Shown here: one piece after another, positions 8,142 through 16,659 of the stretch
Numbering within the stretch: position 1 is the stretch's first letter
Layout: the number at the start of each line of letters is the position of its first letter
Source of the DNA: Verrucomicrobiota bacterium
GTDB taxonomy: Bacteria > Verrucomicrobiota > Verrucomicrobiia > Limisphaerales > JACRJZ01
Length of the DNA stretch: 64,000 nt
Assembly: GCA_016219875.1 (NCBI GenBank)
Contig: JACRJZ010000091.1
Coordinates: forward strand, 62,001-126,000
Direction: 5' to 3'
The notes under the pieces: model-generated
The model's input: the letters and a program-made list of their open reading frames with translations, nothing else
Databases searched by the model: none
What the model was told of the DNA's origin: nothing
Made by a program: the position numbers and the translations under genes

Positions 8142-9605
8142 CTAACGATCCTTGGCGTTCCAGACCCAGTCGCCCGACTCAAGCTGGCGGCTGCCATCCG
8201 GGTTCTTGGCCTCGACTGCGCCGTCGTCCTTTTCGTTCCAGCCGAAGGAATAAAGGAGAAAACTGCCGTCGGCGTTGCGCCGGTACTGGAAAGATTGTCC
8301 GGGGACGACATCTGCCGGCAGCTTCGCGATGAAGCGTGGCACCAGCGCCTCAAGCGAATCGGGGTAGGCTCCCGTGGCCAGACGACATCGCTCCAGCGCG
8401 CACGCAATCGCGGCCTGCCGAACGATGGACTGCGTCTTGGCCGCCGTCCGCAGGGCTTTGCCGAGATTCGGCACCGCCATGGCCGCGATCACATTGTAGG
8501 GGCTGCGGCGCCGAAACTTCTCATTCATGGCCAGCGTGGTTTGGTCCACTCGGCGCGGGTTGACCCGCTGGCCGGGTTCGTCCAAGGCCTCGAGGAACTC
8601 CTGGCCGGGTTGGAACAGCACGACCTCGTTTTGCAGCAGCCAACCTCGAGGCAGGAGCCGGAAGAGAAGCGTTCCGGCGCTGAGCCGCTTGGGTTTTTCC
8701 GTGACGAACACTTTGGCGAGGCGTGCCTGCGGCCAGTTCTCCAACATGTAGCCGGCGCCTGCCCGTTCAGCGCGCAAGGACGTGGCCACAGCACCGAGCA
8801 CTTCCAGCCGCTGCAACTGGTCCTGGCACGCGATCAATTGAGCTTCCGGCCACAGGCGTTCGGCCAGGCCCTCTTGGAACGTCGTCACCGCGAGGCCCGC
8901 GATCGCCACGCTGATCATGCTTTGGACGAGGAACGGCGGGTGGTCGTCGCGGCCAGCCTCCACCAGGCGGCCCAGGAGCGCGAGGGAGCGCGCGGCTTCG
9001 GCAGGTTGGCCGGACAGCAATTGGGTCTTCGTCCGCGAAGACAACAACTGCGCGATCTTTCGCAACGTCACAAAGTGGACGGTCTGCCCGCCAAACGGTT
9101 CGTCGGGATCCCGCTTGAGTTGCGACTGCGGCCTCTGGGCGGCGGCTTCGATTTGCTGGAATACCGTGTCGTGCTCTTGGAACCAGCCGCGCAGGCTGGC
9201 CAGGCTCTTTTTGTCGGGCGCGCTGGATTGCAGCGGAAGCTGCTTCAGGTCGGCCATCGCGAAAGGAATGTCCTTGCTGTAGCCCTGCGGCCAGTCGGGG
9301 AGTTTGTCCCGCGTGGCGGCCTTGGGTTCGATGCGGACGAACAGCGCCTCCATGCCCGGCGCCTTGAAAAAGTTCGATTCGTCGGGCACCGGCTTGGGCA
9401 GCCAGTCGTCCCACGCCAGTTTCTCGCCCTTGGCCTCCAACTCCCGCTTGCATTGCTGGAGCGCTCGCTGGCCGCGCCAGTTTTCCACGGCGTAAAACAG
9501 CGCGATCAACGAGGCGAGTGCCACCGCGAGGAAAAGTAAACCGCGGACGATGCGCAGTCGGCGGCGGGGCGGTTGGGACGAAGGGGTTGGATCGGGTGAA
9601 GTCAT
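8142..9605 (-). CDS. Membrane-anchored protein with pseudopilin-like C-terminus, unknown function
   Basis: 487 residues from the ATG at 9605. One N-terminal membrane segment (about residues 22-43) is followed by a long alpha-helical extracytoplasmic region. The last 110 residues include an Ala-rich helix, YPDSLEALVPRFIAKLPAD and LLYSFGWNEKDDGA, which resemble the C-terminal part of type II pseudopilins (GspG-like calcium-binding end) seen in many Verrucomicrobia proteins. It is the third gene of an operon with an ECF sigma factor and its partner (16 bases after the partner). It may be the main output of that sigma factor; function is unknown. Confidence 0.75.
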   Translation of the reverse strand: MTSPDPTPSSQPPRRRLRIVRGLLFLAVALASLIALFYAVENWRGQRALQQCKRELEAKGEKLAWDDWLPKPVPDESNFFKAPGMEALFVRIEPKAATRDKLPDWPQGYSKDIPFAMADLKQLPLQSSAPDKKSLASLRGWFQEHDTVFQQIEAAAQRPQSQLKRDPDEPFGGQTVHFVTLRKIAQLLSSRTKTQLLSGQPAEAARSLALLGRLVEAGRDDHPPFLVQSMISVAIAGLAVTTFQEGLAERLWPEAQLIACQDQLQRLEVLGAVATSLRAERAGAGYMLENWPQARLAKVFVTEKPKRLSAGTLLFRLLPRGWLLQNEVVLFQPGQEFLEALDEPGQRVNPRRVDQTTLAMNEKFRRRSPYNVIAAMAVPNLGKALRTAAKTQSIVRQAAIACALERCRLATGAYPDSLEALVPRFIAKLPADVVPGQSFQYRRNADGSFLLYSFGWNEKDDGAVEAKNPDGSRQLESGDWVWNAKDR

Positions 9606-9621
9606 GGACAGAGACAAGTTG

Positions 9622-10326
9622 TCAAGCGATGAAAGTCTGACGGAGGCGTTCGGTGCGCGGGCGTGAAATCGGAGGCGCGCTGGGCACCGGAGAAGACGGC
9701 TGCTGCAAGACTTGATTCAGCCAGGCGCGCTGTTCTGCAAACGCCATGCTCACACTCGCCGGGGACCTGGTCTTCTTGAGCGCGACCGACCGAGGCGGCC
9801 GGGGTGTGTTCAGGTGCAGCGCGAACACGGCGACCCACACCGCCGCCACCGCCGTCCACGCGACGGGCGAAGGCCAGATCAGTTCGCGCCACCACGAAAT
9901 CGGATGAGGAGCGCACGCGGCCCGCGTGCGGGTTTCGGCGGCGTCCGTGTTGAGCGTAGCGCAGGCTTTCCAGCCTGCTGCATCGCAGGTTTCCAAGCTG
10001 CGGGACGTGGCCGGGCGAAGGCGGGGACGAACCGGGCGCGTTTCTGAACTAGCCACGCCCTGCCGGCTGCAAGTCGGCGATACGGCAGGCTGGAAAGCCT
10101 GCGTTACGACGCCAAACACATGCTCAGCGGCCCGCCGAAACCTTCCACTCCACCGCAGCCAGAGGGAAGAGCGTGGAACGTGTTGTCCGGCGGGCCTCCG
10201 GACAACACACGCCAACGGCGTGTGCTCCTCAACCTGGGCGGCCCGCAACACTTCCTCCCGCCATTCGGCGGGCGGGGTCCGCAGCGGCTGGCGGCGCAAT
10301 TGGTTTTCGAAATCGTCGTGGTTCAT
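9622..10326 (-). CDS. ECF sigma-linked membrane protein, possible anti-sigma partner, with in-frame repeats
   Basis: 234 residues; its ATG (10326) overlaps the sigma factor stop as ATGA, so translation is coupled. The N-terminus (MNHDDFENQLRRQPLR) and one membrane segment (about residues 160-177, TAVAAVWVAVFAL) match small proteins that follow ECF sigma genes in this phylum. I see no zinc anti-sigma HxxxCxxC motif, so an anti-sigma role is only a guess from position. Two dispersed repeats are read through in frame: residues about 33-48 (family F) and about 68-126 (family B). About a third of the protein is thus repeat-derived, and it may be a loosely constrained linker. Confidence 0.72.
   Translation of the reverse strand: MNHDDFENQLRRQPLRTPPAEWREEVLRAAQVEEHTPLACVVRRPAGQHVPRSSLWLRWSGRFRRAAEHVFGVVTQAFQPAVSPTCSRQGVASSETRPVRPRLRPATSRSLETCDAAGWKACATLNTDAAETRTRAACAPHPISWWRELIWPSPVAWTAVAAVWVAVFALHLNTPRPPRSVALKKTRSPASVSMAFAEQRAWLNQVLQQPSSPVPSAPPISRPRTERLRQTFIA
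9947..10122. repeat. Family B repeat inside a coding sequence
   Basis: Contains GCGCAGGCTTTCCAGCCTGC (9957-9976), GACTGCAAGTCGGCG-type and GGCAGGCTGGAAAGCCTGCG arms in the same order as the copy at 4633-4951, framed by GTGTTGAGCG and its partial complement. It encodes residues about 68-126 of the sigma-linked protein without breaking the frame. Confidence 0.85.
10181..10228. repeat. Family F double palindrome inside a coding sequence
   Basis: Two adjacent palindromes: GTTGTCCGG...CCGGACAAC (10181-10205) and CACACGCC-AA-CGGCGTGTG (about 10205-10223). Both are in frame in the sigma-linked protein (peptide TPLACVVRRPAGQH). Confidence 0.7.
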
Positions 10327-10832
10327 TTGATCTCGTCGTGAAGGAGACGCAGCCGCTCGCGCAATTTGTCTAGCCCGTAGCGGTAGCGGCTGGCGGCGGT
10401 GTTGAGCGGGATGTCCAGGAGCCGCGCGATCTGGTCGAACGTGTGGCCCTCCCACAGCTTCAAGTGAAGGACCTCGCGTTGCTCCGGCGGCAGTTCGCCC
10501 AGAGCGACAGAGAGCGCGTCGCGAAAAGTCTGTTCGTCAGGATCGGCACTGGGGGCGAACAACGGCACGGCCTCGGCAAGCTGTTCGCGGGTGTGCAGCC
10601 GCGTCTGCCGGCGTCGCGCCAAGTCCACCGCGGCATGGCGCGCCATCTGCAAAAGGAAGGCGCGCTCCTCGCGCACGCCGTCCAGCCGACCGGGCTGCCG
10701 GGCCAGCTTGACAAAGAGGTCCTGCAACAAGTCGCGGGTGTCGTCCTCGTTGCGGGTCAGGTTCAACAGGAAAGCAAAGAGCGCCGGCGCGTGAGCGTCG
10801 TAGAGGCCCGCAAGATCGACTGGCGCTGGCAT
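10323..10832 (-). CDS. ECF-type RNA polymerase sigma factor
   Basis: 169 residues from the ATG at 10832. Region 2 covers about residues 6-75 (LYDAHAPALFAFLLNLTRN, then DDTRDLLQDLFVKLARQP), and region 4 about 105-165 (LGELPPEQREVLHLKLWEGH, IARLLDIPLNTAASRYRYGL as the helix-turn-helix). It directs RNA polymerase to a small regulon. It heads an operon with the overlapping membrane partner gene and a pseudopilin-like protein, which suggests control of an envelope function. Its own promoter would lie in the 70 bases before 10906, next to a family A hairpin. Confidence 0.93.
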   Translation of the reverse strand: MPAPVDLAGLYDAHAPALFAFLLNLTRNEDDTRDLLQDLFVKLARQPGRLDGVREERAFLLQMARHAAVDLARRRQTRLHTREQLAEAVPLFAPSADPDEQTFRDALSVALGELPPEQREVLHLKLWEGHTFDQIARLLDIPLNTAASRYRYGLDKLRERLRLLHDEIK

Positions 10833-10905
10833 GTCGCGGGTATGACGCAGCAGGGCGTCCGGTTTGTCTGCCAAAAAGCGCGCCACGCGGGCTGATTCAA
10901 GAAAG

Positions 10906-10980
10906 CGTAGCCGCCGACGTGAGGAGGTTCTGTCTCGATTTCGGATTTGAAAACAGAGCCTCCTCACGTCGGCTGCTACG
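10906..10980. repeat. Family A inverted repeat pair
   Basis: Arms GTAGCCGCCGACGTGAGGAG (from 10907) and CTCCTCACGTCGGCTGCTAC (ending 10979) flank a 25-base AT-richer spacer. It lies between the activase stop (11024) and the sigma gene start (10832), both minus strand, and could terminate or stabilise the activase transcript. One pair of arm positions is mismatched. Confidence 0.85.
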
Positions 10981-11023
10981 ATCCAGGGATTCTCGAATCC
11001 ACCGTGGGGCTGAACGCCTACCC

Positions 11024-11929
11024 TCAGCCACCCGCCCGCGCGTCGAGGCCCGCAGCGAGGAACGCCTCCAGCGCGCGTTGCATTTGCGCGGCCGTGGGTG
11101 GTTCCACGTCGGCAAGGGCGTAGGGCTGGCCCAGCCGGCGGTGCTTCTGCGCGCCGGTGCGGTGATACGGCAGCAAGTTCACCTGGCGCACGCCGCTCAG
11201 GGTCGAGACGAAGCGCGCGATGGCGGAGAGGTTTTCCTCGTCGTCGTTCATGCTCGGAATCACCGGCACCCGGACCCAAATGGAGCGGTGAATCCGGTCG
11301 AGGGCCGCGAGGTTCTCGAGGATGGGCCGGTTGGAAACGCCGCAGTGCTCGCGGTGCCGGGCGTCATCCATGAACTTCAGATCGTAAAGCACCAGGTCCG
11401 CCAGGCGCGCGAGGCCGAGGAAATGGTCCGTGCAGCCGAAGCCGCAGGTGTCCACCGCCGTCCGCAGGCCGCGGGCGCGGCAGGCTTCCAGCAATTCCAT
11501 CGCAAACGCCGGCTGCATCAGCGGTTCGCCGCCGGAGAGCGTGACACCTCCGGAAGACTCCTCGTAGAAGACAAAGTCTTTGAGAACCTCCTCCAGGACT
11601 TCGGCCACGGTCATCTCGCGTCCCACCATTTGCCGCGCACCGGTGGGACAGGCTTCGACGCAGCGACCGCAGAGGAGACACGGTTCGTGGCGCGTGGGGA
11701 GCACTCCGTTGCTGGGAAGCTGCGCCGCGAACGGGCACGCTTTCCGGCACTCGCCGCAGACCGCGCAACGGCCTTCCACGACCAGCAGTTCCCGCGCAGG
11801 CGCGAGGCCTTCCGGGTTGTGACACCACGAGCAGCACAGGGGACAGCCCTTGAGGAACACCGTCGTGCGGATTCCGGGGCCGTCATGCAGGGAATACCTT
11901 TGGATGTTGAAGACCAGGCCGCGTTGCAT
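11024..11929 (-). CDS. Glycyl-radical enzyme activating protein (radical SAM, PflA-like)
   Basis: 301 residues from the ATG at 11929. The radical SAM cluster motif CPLCCSWC (CX3CX2C) lies near residues 29-36. Two ferredoxin-type 4Fe-4S motifs follow (CAVCGECRKACP and CLLCGRCVEACP), an insert typical of activases for glycyl-radical dehydratases and decarboxylases rather than of PflA itself. SGGEP for SAM binding follows. It installs the glycyl radical on a partner enzyme by hydrogen abstraction. No glycyl-radical enzyme lies in this window, so the partner must be elsewhere. An upstream in-frame TTG at 11992 is less likely. Confidence 0.88.
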   Translation of the reverse strand: MQRGLVFNIQRYSLHDGPGIRTTVFLKGCPLCCSWCHNPEGLAPARELLVVEGRCAVCGECRKACPFAAQLPSNGVLPTRHEPCLLCGRCVEACPTGARQMVGREMTVAEVLEEVLKDFVFYEESSGGVTLSGGEPLMQPAFAMELLEACRARGLRTAVDTCGFGCTDHFLGLARLADLVLYDLKFMDDARHREHCGVSNRPILENLAALDRIHRSIWVRVPVIPSMNDDEENLSAIARFVSTLSGVRQVNLLPYHRTGAQKHRRLGQPYALADVEPPTAAQMQRALEAFLAAGLDARAGG

Positions 11930-12030
11930 GGTGGCGTCGATTGCGGGGCATTGGTAAAGAACCGCCGTGCGATCGGCGAGTCCAAAGTTCAACTGGACGG
12001 GGACATCTCAATGCTTACGGAAATCCCGAG

Positions 12031-12092
12031 CCGCCGCGTGAGGGCACGCGGCCTACAAGGCGAATGTGTAGGCCAGGTCCCCTGACCTGGCA
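12031..12092. repeat. Family C repeat
   Basis: Contains CGCGTGAGGGCACGCGGCCT (12035-12054) followed by GTAGGCCAGGTCCCCTGACC (12067-12086): two adjacent short stem-loops whose sequences are shared with 13246-13313 and 42527-42612. Confidence 0.75.
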
Positions 12093-12203
12093 TTCACCTG
12101 GAAGTGCCGATTCCTCCGGTTCGCTCAGGATCCTGGGGGGACAAGGTTCGCGGAGAAGCTCTGATGCTCTCTCTCTCTGACTTCCGATCTCCGACCTCTG
12201 AAT

Positions 12204-12228
12204 GGAGCCTCCTCACGTCGGCTGCTAC
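12204..12228 (+). repeat. Family A repeat, single arm
   Basis: Right-hand arm only (GGAGCCTCCTCACGTCGGCT plus GCTAC), preceded by the same CCGACCTCTGAATGG-type spacer seen inside two-arm copies, so this looks like a copy that lost its left arm. Confidence 0.85.
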
Positions 12229-12261
12229 GGGCTAGCCAGCCGCGGGCTTGACGTCAGGCGG

Positions 12262-13131
12262 ATGCCGTTTCAGCTTCGCGGGGTGAACTGCGATGTAAAC
12301 GAATTACCCACCTTCCGCGAAGCGTCGGGAAGTAGCTTTCGGTCATTGATCGTGGGCGGCCTCGCGATGGCGTGCAGTTTGACAGTCGCGTGCGCTGCGG
12401 AAACGAAGGCTGAACCGGCGTGGCGGCCGTTACCGTTGATTACGGAGGGCAAGGTGGACGCGGACTGGTGCCATGTGGGGTACGGCGGATTCGTCGTGGA
12501 CGACGGCGCGCTGCGGACGGAGTGCGATCCAAAGGGGCTTGGGTTGCTGCTCTATGCGAAGGAGCGGTTCGGCCATTGCCAGTTTCGCGTCGTCTTCAAG
12601 AGCAAGGACGCGAAGTCGAACGCGGGCCTTTTTGTGCGGATCGCCGACGGGATTCTCGATCAGGTCAAACAGCCGGGCGCCGCATTTGACCGCGATGCGC
12701 GCGGAAAGATTTCGAAGGCCTCGATGACGAACATGATGGAATCGGCGGAGCGCGAGGAGGGGCCGTGGTTCGCGGTGCATCGCGGTTACGAAATCCAGAT
12801 CATGGACGCCAACGACAAGTTCCACCGGACGGGAGCGATTTACTCGTTCGCGGCTTCGTCGGCGATTTCCCAGAAGCCGCCGGGCGAATGGAAAACGATG
12901 ATCGTCACGCTGGCGGGCCGCCGCGTTTTCGTGGAGCTCGAAGGCCAGCATGTCACGAGTTTCGATCCGGAAAGCCCCGCCGTGCCGCGCGCCCGGAAAT
13001 GGTTCGAGGGCAAACGTGAGCCGAAGCGTCCCGAAGTGGGCTACCTCGGCCTGCAAAATCACGACCCCGGCGACGTGGTGTGGATTCGAGAAATCAGCGT
13101 GCGGCCGCTGCCGGCTTCGGCTGTGAAGTGA
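12262..13131 (+). CDS. DUF1080 (3-keto-disaccharide hydrolase-like) exported protein
   Basis: 289 residues from the ATG at 12262. A hydrophobic segment about residues 28-45 (SLIVGGLAMACSLTVACA) looks like a signal peptide or lipoprotein signal; the start could also be nearer to it. The mature part has the concanavalin-like DUF1080 fold: GFVVDDGALRTE, FRVVFKSKDAKSNAGLFVRI, HRGYEIQIMD, GEWKTMIVTLAGR and GYLGLQNHDPGDVVWIREI near the end. DUF1080 proteins include hydrolases acting on 3-keto-glycosides. This is the most diverged of the four copies in the window. An earlier ATG at 12202 lies in a family A repeat and is rejected. Confidence 0.82.
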   Translation: MPFQLRGVNCDVNELPTFREASGSSFRSLIVGGLAMACSLTVACAAETKAEPAWRPLPLITEGKVDADWCHVGYGGFVVDDGALRTECDPKGLGLLLYAKERFGHCQFRVVFKSKDAKSNAGLFVRIADGILDQVKQPGAAFDRDARGKISKASMTNMMESAEREEGPWFAVHRGYEIQIMDANDKFHRTGAIYSFAASSAISQKPPGEWKTMIVTLAGRRVFVELEGQHVTSFDPESPAVPRARKWFEGKREPKRPEVGYLGLQNHDPGDVVWIREISVRPLPASAVK

Positions 13132-13245
13132 CCGAATTGTCAGGCGACAACGGATTATCCTCCACCGGACGTCTTGCGGGCCTCTGAGTTCGACCGGCAG
13201 TAACCTCGCACAAGGCTCAGAACTCTTGAGCCGTGGAATTGGCCT

Positions 13246-13313
13246 GGGCCGCCCGGTGAGGGCACCGGGCCTACAAGGCACGCCTTTCCTGTAGGCCGGG
13301 TCCCCTGACCCGG
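13246..13313. repeat. Family C repeat
   Basis: Two adjacent stem-loops: GCCCGGTGAGGGCACCGGGC (13251-13270) and, starting at 13291, GTAGGCCGGGTCCCCTGACC. Located between convergent genes (DUF1080 and radical SAM), where it could act as a bidirectional terminator. Confidence 0.8.
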
Positions 13314-13380
13314 TGAACGCCGCTTCATCTCGATTCCTGGCCACCACAAAACCGTGCGGACGGCTCAGGATGTTTGAGGC

Positions 13381-14874
13381 TCAGCTTTCGTACCACGCCG
13401 GGAACACCATGCCCCCGCTGTTATCTCCGGCGAACAGCGAGCGCGCAAACTGGCGGACATGATACCACCCGCCCCGCAGGCCAAGCCGACGACTGATGCG
13501 GCGTCTGCGGGCGTCGCGGGGAAAGAAGGTGCGCAGACGCGCCAGCGGCCAGTGGAACAGGAGTGACACGAGCAGCGCCCGCTCCAACACGGAAAGTCCA
13601 TCGTGCGCGCGATACGAAGATAGAAAACTGAACTGGCGGAAGCGGCGTCCCGTGGGGTCCCACAGTTCCGGCTTCCAGGCTCCGGTGCCCGGCAAAGGCG
13701 TGAACGGGATGAAGAAGGATTGGTCAAGCCGCAGTTCGATGGCCAGCCGATGGAGGGCGCGGATGGTGGCGCGGTCGTCGCCCGGCAGTCCATAGATGAA
13801 GGAACCGATGGTGATGACTTGTGGAAAGTCGTTTCTCAAAATGCGCAACGCCTCGTGCGCGTGGCCCAGTTCACTGGTCTTGTGGAGAGCGTGAAGGCTC
13901 TCAACATCGGGCCGTTCAATGCCGAGATACAACTCGTTCAGTCCGGCGCGCACACCGGAAGCCAGCGCGCCGGAAGCCGCGTCGCGCACCACGCCATCGC
14001 TGCGCACCCAGGCGCTTTGGCCTACGGTGAGGCCGTCGCGCAGCAGGAGTTCGGCGAGCTGGCCCGGCACGCGCGGATGGGCATTGAAGCACGGGTCCAC
14101 CCAGCCCAGGTATTGCCGGTCAAAGCGGCGGACCAGGATGCGGATTTCTTCCAGCAACCGCTCCGGGGACTTGGTCCGCAAGTGCGGCACGATCCGGCCA
14201 TCGACCAGCCGTCCCATCTGCCGCCAGAGAATGCAGAAGTCGCACGAGCCGACACAACCGCGCCCCAGTTCGATGGCGGCGAAGCGCGGATGATTGCGGC
14301 TGCGCGCGCCGTATCGCTCGACGGGCAGCAGATCGTAAGCCGGAAAGGGAAGTCCATCCAGATCGGCGATGGGCGGGCGTGGCGGCGTGGAGAGCACTTC
14401 GTCGTCGAGCAGGAACGAGAGGCCCGCGACGTTGCGTAGTTCCTCGCGTCGCCCAGAACGCAGGGCTTCGACGAGTTCGACGATGGTGAGTTCGCCTTCG
14501 CCGTGAACCACCACGTCAATCAGCCCCGTGCGCAGCGCCTCAGGCGCGACGTGCCCGAAGAAGCAACCGCCGGCGATAACGCGCGCGCCGCAGTCCTTGG
14601 CGAGCGCAGCCAATCGCAGCCCTTCCACGCAACTGACGGCTTCTTCGCCGATGCCGACGTAGGCCGGCTGCCGTCGGCGGAGTTCGCCCTCGAGCGTGCG
14701 CCAGCCCATTTCCAGAGCGGGAGCGTCGAGGATTTCCACCCGGAGATCCGGGAGGCACTCGCGCAGCATGGCGGCCATCGACGCAAACGCGAGCGGCGGC
14801 CAGAAGGCGCTGGACGGGCCGTTGAAGGGCCAAAGTGGGCGCGGCGGACGGACGAACAGGAACAGTTCATTCAT
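13381..14874 (-). CDS. B12-binding-domain radical SAM protein
   Basis: 497 residues from the ATG at 14874, which follows GGGGAG. The N-terminal half (residues 1-160) resembles a cobalamin-binding Rossmann domain (AYVGIGEEAVSCVEGLRLA, VIAGGCFFGHVAPEAL, DVVVHGEGELT). The radical SAM motif CVGSCDFC (CX3CX2C) lies near residue 218, with a TIM-barrel region behind it. Such proteins carry out methylations or rearrangements in lipid, cofactor or secondary metabolism; the substrate is unknown. The ATG overlaps the stop of the upstream DUF2085 gene (ATGA), and it is the last gene of a three-gene operon. Confidence 0.87.
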   Translation of the reverse strand: MNELFLFVRPPRPLWPFNGPSSAFWPPLAFASMAAMLRECLPDLRVEILDAPALEMGWRTLEGELRRRQPAYVGIGEEAVSCVEGLRLAALAKDCGARVIAGGCFFGHVAPEALRTGLIDVVVHGEGELTIVELVEALRSGRREELRNVAGLSFLLDDEVLSTPPRPPIADLDGLPFPAYDLLPVERYGARSRNHPRFAAIELGRGCVGSCDFCILWRQMGRLVDGRIVPHLRTKSPERLLEEIRILVRRFDRQYLGWVDPCFNAHPRVPGQLAELLLRDGLTVGQSAWVRSDGVVRDAASGALASGVRAGLNELYLGIERPDVESLHALHKTSELGHAHEALRILRNDFPQVITIGSFIYGLPGDDRATIRALHRLAIELRLDQSFFIPFTPLPGTGAWKPELWDPTGRRFRQFSFLSSYRAHDGLSVLERALLVSLLFHWPLARLRTFFPRDARRRRISRRLGLRGGWYHVRQFARSLFAGDNSGGMVFPAWYES

Positions 14875-15476
14875 GCCGAAACTCCCCGCCGGGCGGGCCG
14901 GATGGCCTGGAGCAGTGAGACGAAACCCAGTCCGAGATTCAGCAGCGCCAAACTCGCCAGGCCGATCGCCCCCAGCAGCGCCAGCACGGACAGGCCGGCT
15001 CCGGCCAGGCTCCCACCCAGTGACACCACGGCCAATAAGGTGGCGATGCACACAACCAGACCGAACCAGTAAGCGGCTTGAGTTCGAGGAGCACCAAACT
15101 CCGACTCGGCGCGGTCAGGCCGGCGTCCGTTGCCCCTGCACCAAACGAGACGCCAGCACTCCCTTGGCCGCAAACACAGGTAGGCCACAACTCCGAAGGC
15201 GAACAAAGCGCCGGACAACGTTCTCAGCCCCGGCCCTTGCGGCACCCAGTGAAAGCCAAACGGGGCCATCTGCAGGAGCAACGCCCCGTGCGCCCAGCGG
15301 AAGCCGGCGGTCGGGCGCGGCTGGAGCCACACGTTCAACAGCAGCGCGCAGAAGGCCCCGACATGGAGGCCGGTACATCGCTGACAGGTCGGCAACAGGC
15401 TGCCGCCGAGCGCCCAAGTGTGGTCCACGGCCTGGCCGCAGACCAAACTGAAGACAGTTGAGAGCCAGTCATTCAC
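14871..15476 (-). CDS. DUF2085-family membrane protein
   Basis: 201 residues with four or five membrane segments. Near the N-terminus it has LVCGQAVDHTWALGGSLLPT followed by CQRCTGLHVGAF, matching the conserved Cys/His and CxRCxGxxxG pattern of DUF2085. The function of the family is unknown. It starts 4 bases after the lipoprotein gene and overlaps the radical SAM gene by 4 bases, so the three probably work together in the membrane. Confidence 0.8.
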   Translation of the reverse strand: MNDWLSTVFSLVCGQAVDHTWALGGSLLPTCQRCTGLHVGAFCALLLNVWLQPRPTAGFRWAHGALLLQMAPFGFHWVPQGPGLRTLSGALFAFGVVAYLCLRPRECWRLVWCRGNGRRPDRAESEFGAPRTQAAYWFGLVVCIATLLAVVSLGGSLAGAGLSVLALLGAIGLASLALLNLGLGFVSLLQAIRPARRGVSA

Positions 15477-15480
15477 GTTC

Positions 15481-16659
15481 TCATTTGAACTCCTTGCCCG
15501 GCTGCATCACCGGCAACGCCACCTTGCTGATCTTGTACGGCTTTGCCGCCAGATCGATCAGGAACAGCCCGCAATTCGCGGCGGCCGTCTTGGCATCGTC
15601 GGGTTCGATGCACAAGTAGGTGGTGCAAAGCGCCAAGGTCTTGCCGTCATGCGAGGAGTTGAGTTGGAGGTACCGCGCCGAATCCTTGTGCGACTGGGCG
15701 AGGCCGGCGAGGAGGACCGTTCGCTCAACAGGGTTTCCCTTCAGGGGAATTTCCATCAGGCCAAGACTGACATTCGTCGCGCCTTCCGGCTGTGAGGCGA
15801 AGGAAGCGAAAACCACATCGGCCCTTGGCGAGAAACACAGGCTGCCCAATTCCAGGTCCTCGTCCCCAGAAGCGAGCGGGACGATGCGCGGAGTCTGGCC
15901 AGGCTGAAGGACCACGATCTGACAGGCTCCACCCTTCTTCTGAGCGGTGGCGATCTGGCTTCCATCCCGGCTCAGGGCAAGGGGTCCCTCACCGTCAAAC
16001 AACGACGCGTCCGCTTTCAGCAGCGGCGTCTGCGCGAACGTGGCCGCGTCCAGCTTGCCGAACTCCACTTGGTCTTCCTTGTTGGACGATTGCGCCGCAT
16101 AGAACACAAAGTCACTGCGACCCGACGGATAGAGCATCATGGTTTCGCCGCGGCAGGGACGGGACTCCACGCGGCCTGTGTCGAGATCGAGCCGCGCGAC
16201 GAGGTTGGAGTTGACCGGCACGAGCAGGCGGGAACCTGCCAGCGCCAGTGGGTTGACCAGCTTTTCATCCATCTTGTCCAGGTCCTGGATCTGCCAGTAG
16301 CGCACCGGGCCTTTTCCGCCCAGCGTCACGGCCACGATGTTGAGGGCGTCATCGTCGTGTTGCCCGCCCGGCCAGAACACCGCGAGGCGCTGGTCATCGA
16401 TCCACTGGGCGCGTAGCAAGCGCGTCTCGTATGCAACGGCGTGCAGTCGCTTGGCGATGGACAGGGAGAAGACGGTTTCCGCTCGCCCGCTCTTCCGGTC
16501 CAAGACCGTCACGCCGAAGTCGCCGGTCTTCGCGTCAAAGGCAGGGAAGGCGATCTGCGAGTCGTCCGGGCTGAACGAGCTGCAGGCGAGCACATAGACC
16601 AACAGGCCCGCCAGCGCAACGGCGGCGAGCAATGAGTTTTGGGTGGTGGTGGACTTCAT
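15481..16659 (-). CDS. Lipoprotein with predicted beta-propeller-like repeats
   Basis: 392 residues from the ATG at 16659. The signal peptide ends in a lipobox VLAC near residue 26, so it is probably a lipoprotein. The mature protein begins SSFSPDDSQIAFPAFD and has recurring phrases of the TolB/WD type (LALSRDGSQIATAQ, LCFSPRADVVFASF, SSHDGKTLALCTTY), which suggests a beta-propeller. No catalytic motif is evident. It heads the operon with the DUF2085 and B12/radical SAM genes. Confidence 0.75.
   Translation of the reverse strand: MKSTTTQNSLLAAVALAGLLVYVLACSSFSPDDSQIAFPAFDAKTGDFGVTVLDRKSGRAETVFSLSIAKRLHAVAYETRLLRAQWIDDQRLAVFWPGGQHDDDALNIVAVTLGGKGPVRYWQIQDLDKMDEKLVNPLALAGSRLLVPVNSNLVARLDLDTGRVESRPCRGETMMLYPSGRSDFVFYAAQSSNKEDQVEFGKLDAATFAQTPLLKADASLFDGEGPLALSRDGSQIATAQKKGGACQIVVLQPGQTPRIVPLASGDEDLELGSLCFSPRADVVFASFASQPEGATNVSLGLMEIPLKGNPVERTVLLAGLAQSHKDSARYLQLNSSHDGKTLALCTTYLCIEPDDAKTAAANCGLFLIDLAAKPYKISKVALPVMQPGKEFK

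Larger units (their letters stand above)
11930..12261. other. Non-coding region holding family C and A repeats
   Basis: This 332-bp gap separates the divergent activase and DUF1080 genes. It holds a family C repeat (12031-12092), a CT microsatellite with the phrases CTGACTTCCGATCTCCGACC (12178-12197), and a family A single arm (12204-12228). Promoters for both genes should be here; I could not assign clear -35/-10 boxes. Confidence 0.6.

Noticed and set aside
12202..12261. Upstream start (MEPPHVGCYG) for the DUF1080 gene
   Set aside because: This peptide is the translation of a family A repeat and recurs at unrelated sites.
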